Source of the DNA: Kibdelosporangium aridum
GTDB lineage: Bacteria > Actinomycetota > Actinomycetes > Mycobacteriales > Pseudonocardiaceae
Assembly (NCBI RefSeq): GCF_900176515.1
Contig: NZ_FWXV01000002.1
Coordinates: 806,001-870,000 of the forward strand
DNA length: 64,000 nt
Direction of reading: 5' to 3'
The stretch's first letter is position 1. Every line of letters starts with the position of its first letter. Positions 27,809 to 36,191 of this stretch are shown one piece after another. The notes below the pieces were generated by a model. It did no database searches. It worked only from the letters and a program-made list of their open reading frames with translations, and was not told the DNA's origin. The translations under genes were made by a program, and so were the position numbers.

Positions 27809-28146
27809 GCGTCCCAGATCGGCCGGATCTCCACGCCCGAGCACATCGGCGCGCGCTTGGCGACCTCGATCGCTTCGTCGAGGGTGTCCGCCTCGATCAC
27901 GTAAAAGCCGCCTATGTGCTCCTTGAGCTCAACGAACGGCCCGTCGGTCACCAGTACGTCATCGCCCTTCGGACGAAGCGTGGTGGCCGTGTAGGAGGGC
28001 CGCAACGCCTCGCCGGAGAAGGGGCGACCGCGTGCGGTGAGGTACTGGATGAACTCGGCGTGCTCGGCGAGTGCCTTGTCCAGCTCTTGCTGGGGGACCG
28101 CGGTCCAGTCGGTGTCCGGTTCGTGCAACAGCAGCATGTATTTCAT
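27805..28146 (-). CDS. YCII-related DGPF-motif protein
   Basis: 113 aa alpha/beta ferredoxin-like protein of the YCII/DGPF family. The name-giving TDGPFVELKE and the YMLLLHE start are visible. ATG 28146 follows GGGGTGG; GTG 28152 is an alternative. Translationally coupled to the ECF42 sigma gene by ATGA. Biochemical role unproven. Confidence 0.88.
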   Translation of the reverse strand: MKYMLLLHEPDTDWTAVPQQELDKALAEHAEFIQYLTARGRPFSGEALRPSYTATTLRPKGDDVLVTDGPFVELKEHIGGFYVIEADTLDEAIEVAKRAPMCSGVEIRPIWDA

Positions 28147-28185
28147 GTCCACCCCACGAACGGGACAGGCGGGAAATCGAAGTCC

Positions 28186-28446
28186 CTACGACTCTTTGTC
28201 GCCACGGAGTTCGGCGCGCAGCCGGGCACGTTCCGCGCCGCGCTCGGCCATGCCCGCGGTGACCCGCTGGTTCAGGCCTTTGAACAGCACAAGGCTGAGC
28301 GGGAACGCCACCACGACGGCGACGGCCAGCCCGACAAGCAATGGGATCTTGACCAGCACGAGGACCGCGGTCACGACGGCGACGAGCGCGAGCCGCGCCC
28401 CCGTGTACAACGCCAGGTCCCTGCCGAAATGGGCTTCCACAGTCAC
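28186..28446 (-). CDS. DUF4229 membrane protein
   Basis: 86 aa with two transmembrane helices (about 17-35 and 38-58) and a charged coiled C-terminus rich in Arg/Glu/Ala. It fits the short actinobacterial DUF4229 family. The start is ambiguous: GTG 28446, or GTG 28440, which has TAGGCT eight bases upstream. Only five bases follow the Lrp gene stop. Confidence 0.75.
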   Translation of the reverse strand: MTVEAHFGRDLALYTGARLALVAVVTAVLVLVKIPLLVGLAVAVVVAFPLSLVLFKGLNQRVTAGMAERGAERARLRAELRGDKES

Positions 28447-28451
28447 GCAGC

Positions 28452-28904
28452 CTACTCGGCGGTCACGGTGTTCGGCCGCCCCTCGAACCTCGTGGACAGC
28501 ACGACCGTGGTGCGGGTCCGTGCGACGCCGTCGATCCGGCGCAGCCGCCCCAGTGTGCGTTCGAGCTCGTCGACCGTGGGGACGCGGACTTTCACCACGA
28601 ACGCCTCGTCACCCGCGACCGCCCAGCAGGACTCGACCTCGGACAACTCGCCCAGCTTGATGGCGACTTCGCTGTCCTCGGCGTTGTCGGATGGCTGGAT
28701 TCCGACGAGTGCGGTGACGCCGAGACCGATCGAACTCGGGTCGACCGTCGCGTGATACCCGGTGATGACCCCGCTGGTCTCGAGCTTGCCGACCCGCTCG
28801 TGCACCGCCGACGCGGACAACCCCACCTGACGGCCGAGTTCCGCGTATGTGGCGCGGCCATTGAGCCTGAGCTCATTGATGATGCGGCGGTCCAAGTCGT
28901 CCAC
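28452..28904 (-). CDS. Lrp/AsnC family transcriptional regulator
   Basis: 150 aa. The N-terminal winged HTH is DDLDRRIINELRLNGRATYAELG...SASAVHERVGKLE; the C-terminal half is the RAM/ACT-like ligand domain with the VKVRVPTVDELERTLGRLRRIDGV segment. GTG 28904 has TAGGCT seven bases upstream, so a leaderless mRNA is likely. Divergent from the VOC gene with 56 bases between starts, which is a natural operator site. Effector probably an amino acid. Confidence 0.9.
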   Translation of the reverse strand: MDDLDRRIINELRLNGRATYAELGRQVGLSASAVHERVGKLETSGVITGYHATVDPSSIGLGVTALVGIQPSDNAEDSEVAIKLGELSEVESCWAVAGDEAFVVKVRVPTVDELERTLGRLRRIDGVARTRTTVVLSTRFEGRPNTVTAE

Positions 28905-28911
28905 GGCACGC

Positions 28912-28917
28912 AGCCTA
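28912..28917 (-). promoter_or_regulatory. -10 element of the Lrp gene, leaderless
   Basis: TAGGCT seven bases before GTG 28904 on the minus strand. Confidence 0.5.
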
Positions 28918-28947
28918 CGACCACGGCGAAATGTCGGTAGTCGGCAG

Positions 28948-28953
28948 TACGGT
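28948..28953 (+). promoter_or_regulatory. -10 element of the VOC gene, leaderless
   Basis: TACGGT seven bases before ATG 28961. The two divergent -10 boxes are only 30 bp apart, so the promoters must share upstream DNA. Confidence 0.5.
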
Positions 28954-28960
28954 CGCCGCC

Positions 28961-29383
28961 ATGGCATACGACTTTCAGGTGACTATCGACTGTGCCGACC
29001 CGCATACGCTGGCCGACTGGTGGGCGGAGGCGATCGGCTGGGACGTCGAGCCCAGCAAGGAGGCCTTCATCCGGCAGATGGTCGACGAAGGTAAAGCCTC
29101 GGAATCCGACACCAAGACCCACAAAGGCGTGCTGGTCTGGCGCGTCGGCCAGGCCATCCTGCACCCGGAGTCGGGCCGCCGGATCCTCTTCCAGCTCGTG
29201 CCCGAGGCCAAGACCTGCAAGAACAGGGTCCACCTCGACATCAGGGTCGGCGACGAGCGCAGGGAGGCTGAAGTGACCAGGCTCACCGCCCTCGGAGCAA
29301 AAATTTTGCACCGCGGATCGCAGGGTCCGTTCAACTGGGTCACGATCGCGGACCCGGAGGGCAACGAGCTCTGCCTGTCTTAG
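28961..29383 (+). CDS. VOC superfamily (glyoxalase-like) protein
   Basis: 140 aa with two beta-alpha-beta-beta-beta modules. Seen: FQVTIDCADPHTLADWWAEAIGW at the N-terminus, RVHLDIRV in the middle and FNWVTIADPEGNELCLS at the end, a standard VOC ending. Metal ligands are not obvious, so it may be a binding or resistance-type member. Divergent from the Lrp regulator. Confidence 0.85.
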   Translation: MAYDFQVTIDCADPHTLADWWAEAIGWDVEPSKEAFIRQMVDEGKASESDTKTHKGVLVWRVGQAILHPESGRRILFQLVPEAKTCKNRVHLDIRVGDERREAEVTRLTALGAKILHRGSQGPFNWVTIADPEGNELCLS

Positions 29384-29389
29384 CTGGTC

Positions 29390-29435
29390 AGAGGGGGTAA
29401 TGTCCAGAGTGGGCGTTTTGCCCCTTACTACCTCT
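29390..29435 (+). terminator. nested hairpin after the VOC gene
   Basis: The outer arms AGAGGGGGTAA and TTACTACCTCT pair at 9 of 11 positions and enclose GGGC-GTTTT-GCCC. A pyrimidine-rich stretch (TTTACCTTTACTT) follows. It could instead be part of the bldC control region. Confidence 0.4.
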
Positions 29436-29521
29436 TTACCTTTACTTAGCCGTTCGAGTACCCGACGGGTGAGATGACACGATGCGACCGGAACGCCTGG
29501 AATTTGTGTAAGGAGGCGGAG

Positions 29522-29734
29522 ATGACAGCCACCATTGGTCACGTCGGCGAACGACTGCTCACCCCTGGAGAGGTGGCCGCCCTGTTCAGGGTGGACCCGA
29601 AGACCGTGACCCGCTGGGCCACCGCCGGACGGATCGGTTCGATCCGCACGCCGGGTGGGCACCGTCGGTTCCGTGAGTCCGAGGTGAAAACCCTGCTGGC
29701 CGAGCTGACCACCGAAGCCAGTCATAACGACTGA
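29522..29734 (+). CDS. bldC: developmental transcriptional regulator BldC
   Basis: 70 aa MerR-like winged HTH. The core LLTPGEVAALFRVDPKTVTRWA...GRIGSIRTPGGHRRFRESEV is nearly that of Streptomyces BldC, which delays entry into development by binding direct repeats. AAGGAGG precedes ATG 29522; the frame upstream is leader DNA. A 139-bp gap separates it from the VOC gene, room for its own promoter. Confidence 0.95.
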   Translation: MTATIGHVGERLLTPGEVAALFRVDPKTVTRWATAGRIGSIRTPGGHRRFRESEVKTLLAELTTEASHND

Positions 29735-29834
29735 TACCACTGTCCGTCACATTCGGCCATCGCCTGCATGGGGTGGCGGCGCAAGTCGGACGAACGGGCT
29801 AACCTCGGGTACTGACACTCGAGGAGGTGGCGAC

Positions 29835-30023
29835 ATGCTGTATTTGCTCGCCGCGGTCGGAGCGTTGACCGTCGCGGTACTGCTGTGGCGCGCGTTCGGA
29901 GCGCAGGCAGCCGGCGTCACGGCACGCCGGGAGCGCGGCGTGGCCGCCCCCGACGACGACCCGGAGTTCTTGCGCGGGTTGGACGAACGCAACAAAAAGG
30001 CCGGCGAGGATCCGCCGGCCTGA
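29835..30023 (+). CDS. small single-pass membrane protein, 62 aa
   Basis: One N-terminal transmembrane helix (residues 2-21, LYLLAAVGALTVAVLLWRAF) and an acidic/basic cytoplasmic tail ending KKAGEDPPA. GAGGAGGTGG lies before the ATG. Not recognised; its place after bldC suggests, but does not prove, a link. Confidence 0.75.
   Translation: MLYLLAAVGALTVAVLLWRAFGAQAAGVTARRERGVAAPDDDPEFLRGLDERNKKAGEDPPA
29998..30021. terminator. hairpin between convergent genes
   Basis: AGGCCGGC and GCCGGCCT form a perfect 8-bp stem around an 8-base loop, overlapping the stop of the small membrane gene and 12 bases from the stop of the MinD-like gene. It may end both transcripts; AAAAA flanks it on one side. 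Confidence 0.6.
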
Positions 30024-30032
30024 CACGAGGCG

Positions 30033-31541
30033 CTACTGCACGGTGGCGAAGTCGTCAGCGACAGTAGCGGCCATCTCGAGCAACGCCATCTTGGTGGCGT
30101 GCTCCAGCCGGTCCAGTTCGATCTCCGCACCTTCTTCCAGGTGCGGATCGAACGGGATCCGGCACACCGCGCGGCACCGAGCGCCGAAGTGCGCGGCCAG
30201 CTTGTCCAAGTCGACCGAGCCGGACTTCGGCCGGACCGAGTTGATCACCGCGACCGACCTGGCGACCAGGTTGCGATAGCCGTGCGCGTCAAGCCAATCC
30301 AGGGTCGCCGAGGCGCTGCGAGCGCCGTCGACCGACCCGGACGACACGATCACCAGCGAGTCGGCGATGTCCAGCACGCCCTTCATCGCCGAGTGCATCA
30401 AGCCGGTGCCGCAGTCGGTCAGCACGATGTTGTAGAAGTGCTCGAGCAGTGCGACCGTGCGCCGGTAGTCGTCCTCGCTGAACGCTTCCGACACTGCCGG
30501 GTCCTGTTCACTGGCAAGCACTTCCAGCCTGCTCGGGCCCTGCGAGGTGTACGCGCGCACGTCGCTGTACTTCGTCACGCGGCTCGCGTCGCGCAGCAAG
30601 TGGCGAACAGTTGCCGTTGTCTCCAACGGAATCTTCTGGCTGAGCGTGCCGCGGTCCGGGTTCGCGTCCACGGCGATCACGCGGTCGCCCCGAAGTGACG
30701 AGAACGTCGAGCCGAGCGTCGTGGTGACGGTGGTCTTGCCGACGCCGCCCTTCAGGCTCAGCATCGCGATCTTGTAGCAGCCCCGCAGTGGCTGGCTGAC
30801 CCGGGCGATCAGCTCACGGCGCTGCACGTCCTCCGCGCTCTCGCCCATGTTGATCAGGTGGCCGGTCGCCTTGTAGACGGCCTTGCGCCAGCCGGACTGC
30901 GGCTTCGCCTTCTCTTGCTTGATCAGCCGGGAGCTGGCCAAGTCGTGCGGCACCGGGTGAGCCGCGGGCTGCTGCTGCGGCGGATACGGCTGGGGGTACT
31001 GGTATCCCTGCGGCTGCTCAGGCACCTGGTACGGACCCGAACCACCCTGCGGAACCTGATAAGGACCAGAGCCGCCAGGCACTTGGTAAGGACCCGAACC
31101 GCCCTGCGGGACTTGGTACGGACCGGAACCACCCTGGGGAACCTGGTACGGGCCTGACCCGCCCGGAGGAACCTGGTACGGACCCGAACCGCCCTGCGGA
31201 ACCTGATAGGGCCCGGAGCCGCCGGGCACTTGGTAAGGACCCGAACCGCCCTGCGGAACCTGGTACGGACCGGAACCACCCGGAGGAACCGGGTACGGCC
31301 CAGAGCCGCCGGGAACCTGGTGCGGGCCGGACTCGCTGGCCACCTTGTGCTGCCCGGACTCGCTCGCGTCGCTCGGCGACGACGGGTACGGCGCCGAGTC
31401 GGTGGACGGCTCGACGTACAGCTCGGGTTGGTCAGCGGCCGTCTCGTCCTCAGCGGTGTGATCGGCCGGAGGGTTGTCTCCGCTAGGCGGCTGCCACGCG
31501 GCATCGGGCCGCTGAGCGGAGTCGTCGTAGCGTCCAGTCAC
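30033..31541 (-). CDS. MinD/ParA-like ATPase with repetitive Pro/Gly-rich N-terminus
   Basis: 502 aa. Residues about 60-176 are twelve tandem copies of a 9-10 residue unit, GGSGPYQVP with P or Q linkers, the first two degenerate (SESG-type). The ATPase follows with deviant Walker A LKGGVGKTTVTTTLG near residue 265, VDANPDRGTLS and a Walker B-like VLTDCGTG. The architecture resembles EspI/MinD-like proteins of ESX secretion loci, but no ESX gene is here. GTG 31541 is chosen since AGGAGG lies nine bases before it. Confidence 0.82.
   Translation of the reverse strand: MTGRYDDSAQRPDAAWQPPSGDNPPADHTAEDETAADQPELYVEPSTDSAPYPSSPSDASESGQHKVASESGPHQVPGGSGPYPVPPGGSGPYQVPQGGSGPYQVPGGSGPYQVPQGGSGPYQVPPGGSGPYQVPQGGSGPYQVPQGGSGPYQVPGGSGPYQVPQGGSGPYQVPEQPQGYQYPQPYPPQQQPAAHPVPHDLASSRLIKQEKAKPQSGWRKAVYKATGHLINMGESAEDVQRRELIARVSQPLRGCYKIAMLSLKGGVGKTTVTTTLGSTFSSLRGDRVIAVDANPDRGTLSQKIPLETTATVRHLLRDASRVTKYSDVRAYTSQGPSRLEVLASEQDPAVSEAFSEDDYRRTVALLEHFYNIVLTDCGTGLMHSAMKGVLDIADSLVIVSSGSVDGARSASATLDWLDAHGYRNLVARSVAVINSVRPKSGSVDLDKLAAHFGARCRAVCRIPFDPHLEEGAEIELDRLEHATKMALLEMAATVADDFATVQ
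31022..31362 (-). repeat. in-frame tandem repeats of 27-30 bp inside the MinD-like gene
   Basis: Ten clear GGSGPYxVP units plus two degenerate ones. Neighbouring units differ at synonymous positions, so the repeat is selected at protein level or not freshly expanded. Copy number is likely to vary between strains. Confidence 0.85.
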
Positions 31542-31651
31542 CCCGGTGTCCCTCCTGCGGACGTCAAGGATCGAGACCTCCTCGACCACCTCGTTGCGAC
31601 GGTAGCTGTAGCTGTGCGCGCAGGTCGAACGGGGTTACCCGTTCGTTCGGG

Positions 31652-32614
31652 TCATCCGTTCGCGTAAGAGTGAAGTCCGACAGTCACCAGGTTGACGAAG
31701 AACAGGTTGAAGACCGTCGCGGAGAATCCGAGGATGTTGATCCACGCCGCCTTGCCGCCACGCCACCCCGCGGTGGCACGAGAGTGCAGGTAGGCCGCGT
31801 AAATCACCCACGCGACGAAGGCCACGGTCTCCTTCGGGTCCCATCCCCAGAACCGTCCCCACGCCGCCTCGGCCCAGATTCCGCCACAGATGACACCGAA
31901 CGTGAAGATCGGGAAGGCGATGATCGTGGTCCGATATGCCACCCGATCGAGCACATCCGCAGCGGGCAAACGCTCACCGAGCCGGACAAACTTCGTCGCA
32001 TCGTGGTCATAACGATTGCGGATCAGGTACAGGATGCTGGCCACACCGGGCACCAGGAACAGACCGGACGCGATGATCGCCGCGGCCACGTGGACGATCA
32101 GCCAGTACGAGCGCAGCGCCGGCTGCAGCGGCGCGGCCTCGGAGTACAGCACCGTGCCGCCAAGGAACATCAGGATCACGATCGGCAGGAGCACGAACAC
32201 GGACAACCGGCGGACCGGGAACTTCCTCATCAGCACGAGCCACGTGACCACCGCGACGAGGCTGACCGCGGACATGTACTCGTACATGTTTCCCCACGGA
32301 ACCCGTCCGACGGCCAGGCCGCGCAGCACAAGCGAACTGAAGTGCAGCAACGCACCCAGGACCATCAGCGAGGCGCCCATCCGCCCGAAGCGCTCCGCCC
32401 GGTCCCGCTTCGGCCGCGCCCCAATGGCCTGCGCGGGTGGCTCCTCGGCGATGCTGGGGCCGCCGACGGTGGCGAGCTGGCGGGCGGCGGCACGTTTCGG
32501 CCTGACCCGGCCGAAAGCCTGCTCGATCAGGGCGAGCGCCATCGCGAAGATGTAGACGACGACGGTCGCGCCGTACGTCCAGTCACCGAACTGGGCAAGG
32601 GTCTCGTTGACCAT
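31652..32614 (-). CDS. ccsB: cytochrome c maturation protein CcsB (haem exporter, System II)
   Basis: 320 aa, about eight transmembrane helices. The tryptophan-rich haem-binding motif WGRFWGWDPKET and flanking His residues (LHFSS, VHVAA, LHSR) are present. Together with ResB it carries haem across the membrane and ligates it to apocytochrome c. ATG overlaps the resB stop (TGATG). Last gene of the resA-ccdA-resB-ccsB set. Confidence 0.95.
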   Translation of the reverse strand: MVNETLAQFGDWTYGATVVVYIFAMALALIEQAFGRVRPKRAAARQLATVGGPSIAEEPPAQAIGARPKRDRAERFGRMGASLMVLGALLHFSSLVLRGLAVGRVPWGNMYEYMSAVSLVAVVTWLVLMRKFPVRRLSVFVLLPIVILMFLGGTVLYSEAAPLQPALRSYWLIVHVAAAIIASGLFLVPGVASILYLIRNRYDHDATKFVRLGERLPAADVLDRVAYRTTIIAFPIFTFGVICGGIWAEAAWGRFWGWDPKETVAFVAWVIYAAYLHSRATAGWRGGKAAWINILGFSATVFNLFFVNLVTVGLHSYANG

Positions 32615-34146
32615 CAGTTCTTCCCTCCGGTTACCGCACCCGAGAGCCGTTCGAATTCCTCGCCGTATCCGGCCTGGTCAGTGCGGGCGAGCCCGCCCAC
32701 CTCGACCACGGTACGGCCATCGGCCGCGGGCACGACACGGACCCACAACCGGCGTCGCTTGATGATCAGCGACGCCCCGATACCCGTGATGATCGCGATC
32801 GCGAACACCAGCACCCACACCTGCGCGGGATCGTGCGAGACCTGCAAGTACACCCAGCGCTTCACGCCGTCGAACCGCACCACGGTGCCGTCGTCGAGCG
32901 TGATCTCGCCGCCTGGCTTGAGGTTCTCCCGCGCGACCTTCTTCAGCCTGCCGTCGTCGACGAGGTTCTGGTCGACCGTGAAGATCGACTGGCCACGGCC
33001 GTTGTCGATGCCGAGGTCGCCACGCAGGACATCCACCGCGACCATCGGGTCGCGCAGGTCGGGGAAGCTGGAGTCGAGCAACGAACCGTGCAGCCGCGCA
33101 GTCGGGGCGAGTAGCCCGGTCACTGCGATCTGCTTGGTCCGGCGCTCTTCGGCGTTCGTGATCCCTGGCGGGTCGAACTTCGTCGCGCCCTCCGACAGCA
33201 GCGTGGTCTGGTTCGTCGGCCGCCACTGGGTGTCCATGGTGCGCTTCTGGCCGTTGGGGTAGGTCACCGTGAACACCGGTGCGTAGCCGTGGCCGAGCAG
33301 GTAGATCCGGTCGCCTTCGGTGCGCAGCGGGGAGTTGACCTCCAGGCCGTAGCTCTCCCACTTGCCGGTCTGCAGGTCCGCCCCGGACTGGTACTCCAGG
33401 TTGGCCCGGTACAGATCCGGCTGTCCGGAGTCCAGGAAGTTCACGTCGAACGACTTGACCTTCATGCAGAACGGCGAGCCGCCCGTGCCGTCGACCAGCA
33501 GTCCCGGCTGGAAGGAGTCGTAGGGCAGCACGCCTGCGTTGCAGAACTCCTGGCTGCCGTCGGCCTTCACGATGACCTGGCCCTCGTAGCCGTAGAGCTT
33601 GCCGACCGCCAGCGCGATGATCAGCCCGAGCATGGCGAAGTGGAAGACCAGGTTGCCGGTCTCCCGCAGGTAGCCGCGTTCGGCGGAGATCGTGCGGGCG
33701 CCGTTCTCCTCTTCCCGCTCCACCTTGCGCCAGCCGGACAGCGCCTTGGTCGCCTGCGCGACCACCTCGTCAGCTGACTTGTCCACAGTGGACTCGCTGT
33801 GGTGCGGCATCCGGCTCAGGTTGCGCGGCGTGATCACCGGCTTGGTGCGCAACGCCTTCACATACTCGAACGTCCGCGGCAACAGGCAGCCGACCAGCGA
33901 GATCATCAGCAGCAGGTAGATCGCGGAGAACCACACGCTGGCGTAGACGTTGTAGAACTGCAGCTGGTCGAGCAGCCTGCCCCACCAGCCGTGCTCGGCG
34001 ATGTAGTCCGCGACCTTGTTGGCGTTCAACGTCCGCTGCGGCAGCAACGCTCCGGGCAGCGCCGCCAAAGCGAGCAGGAACAGCAGGATCAGGGCCGTCC
34101 GCATCGACGTGAGACCACGCCATGTGTTGCGCAGGAACGGAATCAC
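32614..34146 (-). CDS. resB: cytochrome c biogenesis protein ResB
   Basis: 510 aa. Three N-terminal helices (about 13-33, 69-89 and 157-177), a large extracytoplasmic domain and one C-terminal helix near 450 match ResB/Ccs1. Start GTG 34146 overlaps the ccdA stop by four bases (GTGA); a longer in-frame start is rejected. Works with CcsB as the haem lyase. Confidence 0.94.
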   Translation of the reverse strand: MIPFLRNTWRGLTSMRTALILLFLLALAALPGALLPQRTLNANKVADYIAEHGWWGRLLDQLQFYNVYASVWFSAIYLLLMISLVGCLLPRTFEYVKALRTKPVITPRNLSRMPHHSESTVDKSADEVVAQATKALSGWRKVEREEENGARTISAERGYLRETGNLVFHFAMLGLIIALAVGKLYGYEGQVIVKADGSQEFCNAGVLPYDSFQPGLLVDGTGGSPFCMKVKSFDVNFLDSGQPDLYRANLEYQSGADLQTGKWESYGLEVNSPLRTEGDRIYLLGHGYAPVFTVTYPNGQKRTMDTQWRPTNQTTLLSEGATKFDPPGITNAEERRTKQIAVTGLLAPTARLHGSLLDSSFPDLRDPMVAVDVLRGDLGIDNGRGQSIFTVDQNLVDDGRLKKVARENLKPGGEITLDDGTVVRFDGVKRWVYLQVSHDPAQVWVLVFAIAIITGIGASLIIKRRRLWVRVVPAADGRTVVEVGGLARTDQAGYGEEFERLSGAVTGGKN

Positions 34147-34913
34147 AGCGGCAACTCCGTGTCGGAGATGAAGGCGTAGCGCATCCAGGCGATGACCTCG
34201 CCCCACAGGCCCGTGATCAGCAGCACGCCGACCGCGAACATCAACGCGCCACCGAAGATCTGGACCTTGCGGCCGTTTTCACGCAGCCAGCCGGTCGCCC
34301 GCACGGCCCACCGCGCGCCCAGCGCGATCAGCAGGAACGGCACGCCGAGACCGACGCAGTAGACGAGGACCAGCAGGATCCCCCGTGCGCTCGATCCGCC
34401 TGTACTGGCCGCCAGGGTGAGCACGCCCGACAGGGTCGGCCCGATGCAGGGCGTCCAGCCGAGGCCGAAGATCCCGCCGAGGATCGGAGCCGAGACCAGC
34501 CCGCCACGCGGCAGCTTGTGGAACCTGAGGTCCTTCTGCAGCTTGGGCACCAGGCCCATGAACACCAGTGCCATCAGGATCATCACCAGGCCGCCGACGC
34601 GTTGCAGCACGTCCTCGTTGATCAGCAACTGGTCCGACAGCCACACCAGGCCGCCGACAGTGATGGTGAAGACGACGGTGAACCCGAGGATGAACAGGCC
34701 GACCGCGCCGAGCACCCGGTACCGGCCGCGCTTGGTCTGCTCATCCGCCTTGACCGCGGGCGCGTCCGCGCCGACCAGAGCCGCCAGGTAGGCGAGGTAG
34801 CCGGGCACCAGCGGCACCACACACGGCGATGCGAACGAGATCATCCCTGCGAGCAGGGAGAGGCCACTGGCGAACAGCAACGGCCCCGACACCGCGATCT
34901 CGGTCGGATTCAC
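34143..34913 (-). CDS. ccdA: thiol-disulfide transporter CcdA
   Basis: 256 aa, six transmembrane helices. The two redox Cys are in ISFASPCVVPLVPGY and LGWTPCIGPTLSG. It moves reducing equivalents across the membrane to ResA so the CXXCH of apocytochrome c stays reduced. A TACCCT box seven bases before GTG 34913 suggests its own leaderless promoter despite the upstream resA. Confidence 0.95.
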   Translation of the reverse strand: MNPTEIAVSGPLLFASGLSLLAGMISFASPCVVPLVPGYLAYLAALVGADAPAVKADEQTKRGRYRVLGAVGLFILGFTVVFTITVGGLVWLSDQLLINEDVLQRVGGLVMILMALVFMGLVPKLQKDLRFHKLPRGGLVSAPILGGIFGLGWTPCIGPTLSGVLTLAASTGGSSARGILLVLVYCVGLGVPFLLIALGARWAVRATGWLRENGRKVQIFGGALMFAVGVLLITGLWGEVIAWMRYAFISDTELPL

Positions 34914-34920
34914 GCATTAG

Positions 34921-34926
34921 AGGGTA
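34921..34926 (-). promoter_or_regulatory. ccdA -10 element, leaderless
   Basis: TACCCT seven bases before GTG 34913 on the minus strand. Confidence 0.5.
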
Positions 34927-34960
34927 TGCACGGCCCTTGACAGGCCAGGAACCGGCACCC

Positions 34961-34974
34961 GGGACCTAGGTCCC
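34961..34974. promoter_or_regulatory. perfect 14-bp palindrome between resA and ccdA
   Basis: GGGACCTAGGTCCC, self-complementary without a spacer, 13 bases after the resA stop and 48 bases before the ccdA start. With no loop it is more likely an operator than a terminator. Confidence 0.45.
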
Positions 34975-34986
34975 TGGTCACATCGC

Positions 34987-35565
34987 TCAGGCCGGCTCGG
35001 CCGCGAGTTTCTGGACGATCGGCTCCAGATCGGACTTCAGCTTGCCGATCAGGAACACCTGCGCCACCCGGTGCTGCTTGTCCAGGATGATCGTGCTCGG
35101 CACGGCGTTGCGCGGATAGCCCTTGAGGGCCAGCAGGGACCGGCTGCCCGGGTCGTAGATCGACGGGTAGGTCAGGTCCCGGTCACGCATGAAGTCCTCG
35201 GGCTGGCTGCGGCTGTCGTCACGGACGTCGATGCCCAGCACCTGCACGCCCTTGTCCTTGTTCTCGTCGTACAGCTTCTGCAGCTCAGGGGCCTCGGCGC
35301 GGCACGGCGGGCACCACGCACCCCAGATGTTGATCAGCACGACCTTGCCTGCGTAGTCGGACAGTTTGATCTGCTTGCCCGCTTCGAGCAGGCTCTCGCC
35401 GGTCAGCTCGGGCAGCTTCTTGCGGTCGGCGCCCTCGTAGGCGATCTCCAGCTTGCCCCCGGGCGCGACGAAGTCGAACTCCGTGCCGCGCACGACCGCG
35501 TCCGTCCCGGTCGAACACCCCGCGACGGCCGCGAGGGCCGCCGCGATCGCGAGAAACTTCCTCAT
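34987..35565 (-). CDS. resA: thioredoxin-like lipoprotein ResA/TlpA
   Basis: 192 aa. Lipoprotein signal with lipobox AVAGC, then a TlpA fold with active site WGAWCPPCRAEAPEL and a cis-Pro segment NAVPSTIILD. It reduces the haem-binding Cys of apocytochromes c, fed by CcdA. ATG overlaps the stop of the upstream phosphatase-family gene (ATGA). Confidence 0.93.
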   Translation of the reverse strand: MRKFLAIAAALAAVAGCSTGTDAVVRGTEFDFVAPGGKLEIAYEGADRKKLPELTGESLLEAGKQIKLSDYAGKVVLINIWGAWCPPCRAEAPELQKLYDENKDKGVQVLGIDVRDDSRSQPEDFMRDRDLTYPSIYDPGSRSLLALKGYPRNAVPSTIILDKQHRVAQVFLIGKLKSDLEPIVQKLAAEPA

Positions 35566-36191
35566 GCGCCTGTCACCTTCGGGTCGGTGGCACCGGCAGG
35601 CTCCTGGTACGTGATCCGCACCAGCCGCTCGTCCTCGAACTCCAGGCTGGTCAACGACGCCAGCGAACACTCACGGCGCCGCGGGTCGTGCCACAGCCGT
35701 TTGGCCTCGAGGAACCGCCGCAATGTCCAGATCGGCAGCTGATGCGACACGCACACCGCCTCATGGCCTTCGGCCGCCGCCCGCGCACGATGCGCGGCAC
35801 CGAGCATGCGATGGGCGATCTGCAGGTACGGCTCGCCCCACGACGGCAGAAAAGGGTTGATCAGGTGCTTCCAGTGCTTAGGCGACCGCAGCGAGCCCGC
35901 ACCGACAGAAACCAGCTGTCCTTCGAAGACGTTGGTCGGCTCGATCAGCCGGTCGTCCGTGGCCACCTCGAGCTGGTGCGAGTCCACGATCGGCGCCGCG
36001 GTCTCCTGGGCTCTTTGAAGAGGCGAGGACACGACATACGTGATGTCACGGTCCTTGAGGAACTCCGCGACCGTCAGCGCCTGCCGTCGGCCCAGGTCGG
36101 ACAGGCCGAAACCGGGGATACGGCCGTACAGGATGCCCGTCGGGTTGTGGACCTCGCCGTGGCGGAGCATGTGGACGATCGTGCGGGTCAC
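35562..36191 (-). CDS. histidine phosphatase superfamily protein
   Basis: 209 aa. The catalytic RHG is in [12 protein letters not shown], and the second His in CVSHQLPIW. Same position as Rv0525 in M. tuberculosis, between hemL and resA. GTG overlaps the hemL stop by four bases. Substrate unknown; the place between haem and cytochrome c genes is conserved. Confidence 0.88.
   Translation of the reverse strand: MTRTIVHMLRHGEVHNPTGILYGRIPGFGLSDLGRRQALTVAEFLKDRDITYVVSSPLQRAQETAAPIVDSHQLEVATDDRLIEPTNVFEGQLVSVGAGSLRSPKHWKHLINPFLPSWGEPYLQIAHRMLGAAHRARAAAEGHEAVCVSHQLPIWTLRRFLEAKRLWHDPRRRECSLASLTSLEFEDERLVRITYQEPAGATDPKVTGA

Noticed and set aside
31022-31362. CRISPR array
   Set aside because: The repeats are 27-30 bp with no spacers and keep the reading frame of the MinD-like protein.
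31670-33262. Plus-strand frame of 530 codons
   Set aside because: Shadow of ccsB and resB; composition is typical of antisense translation in high-GC DNA.
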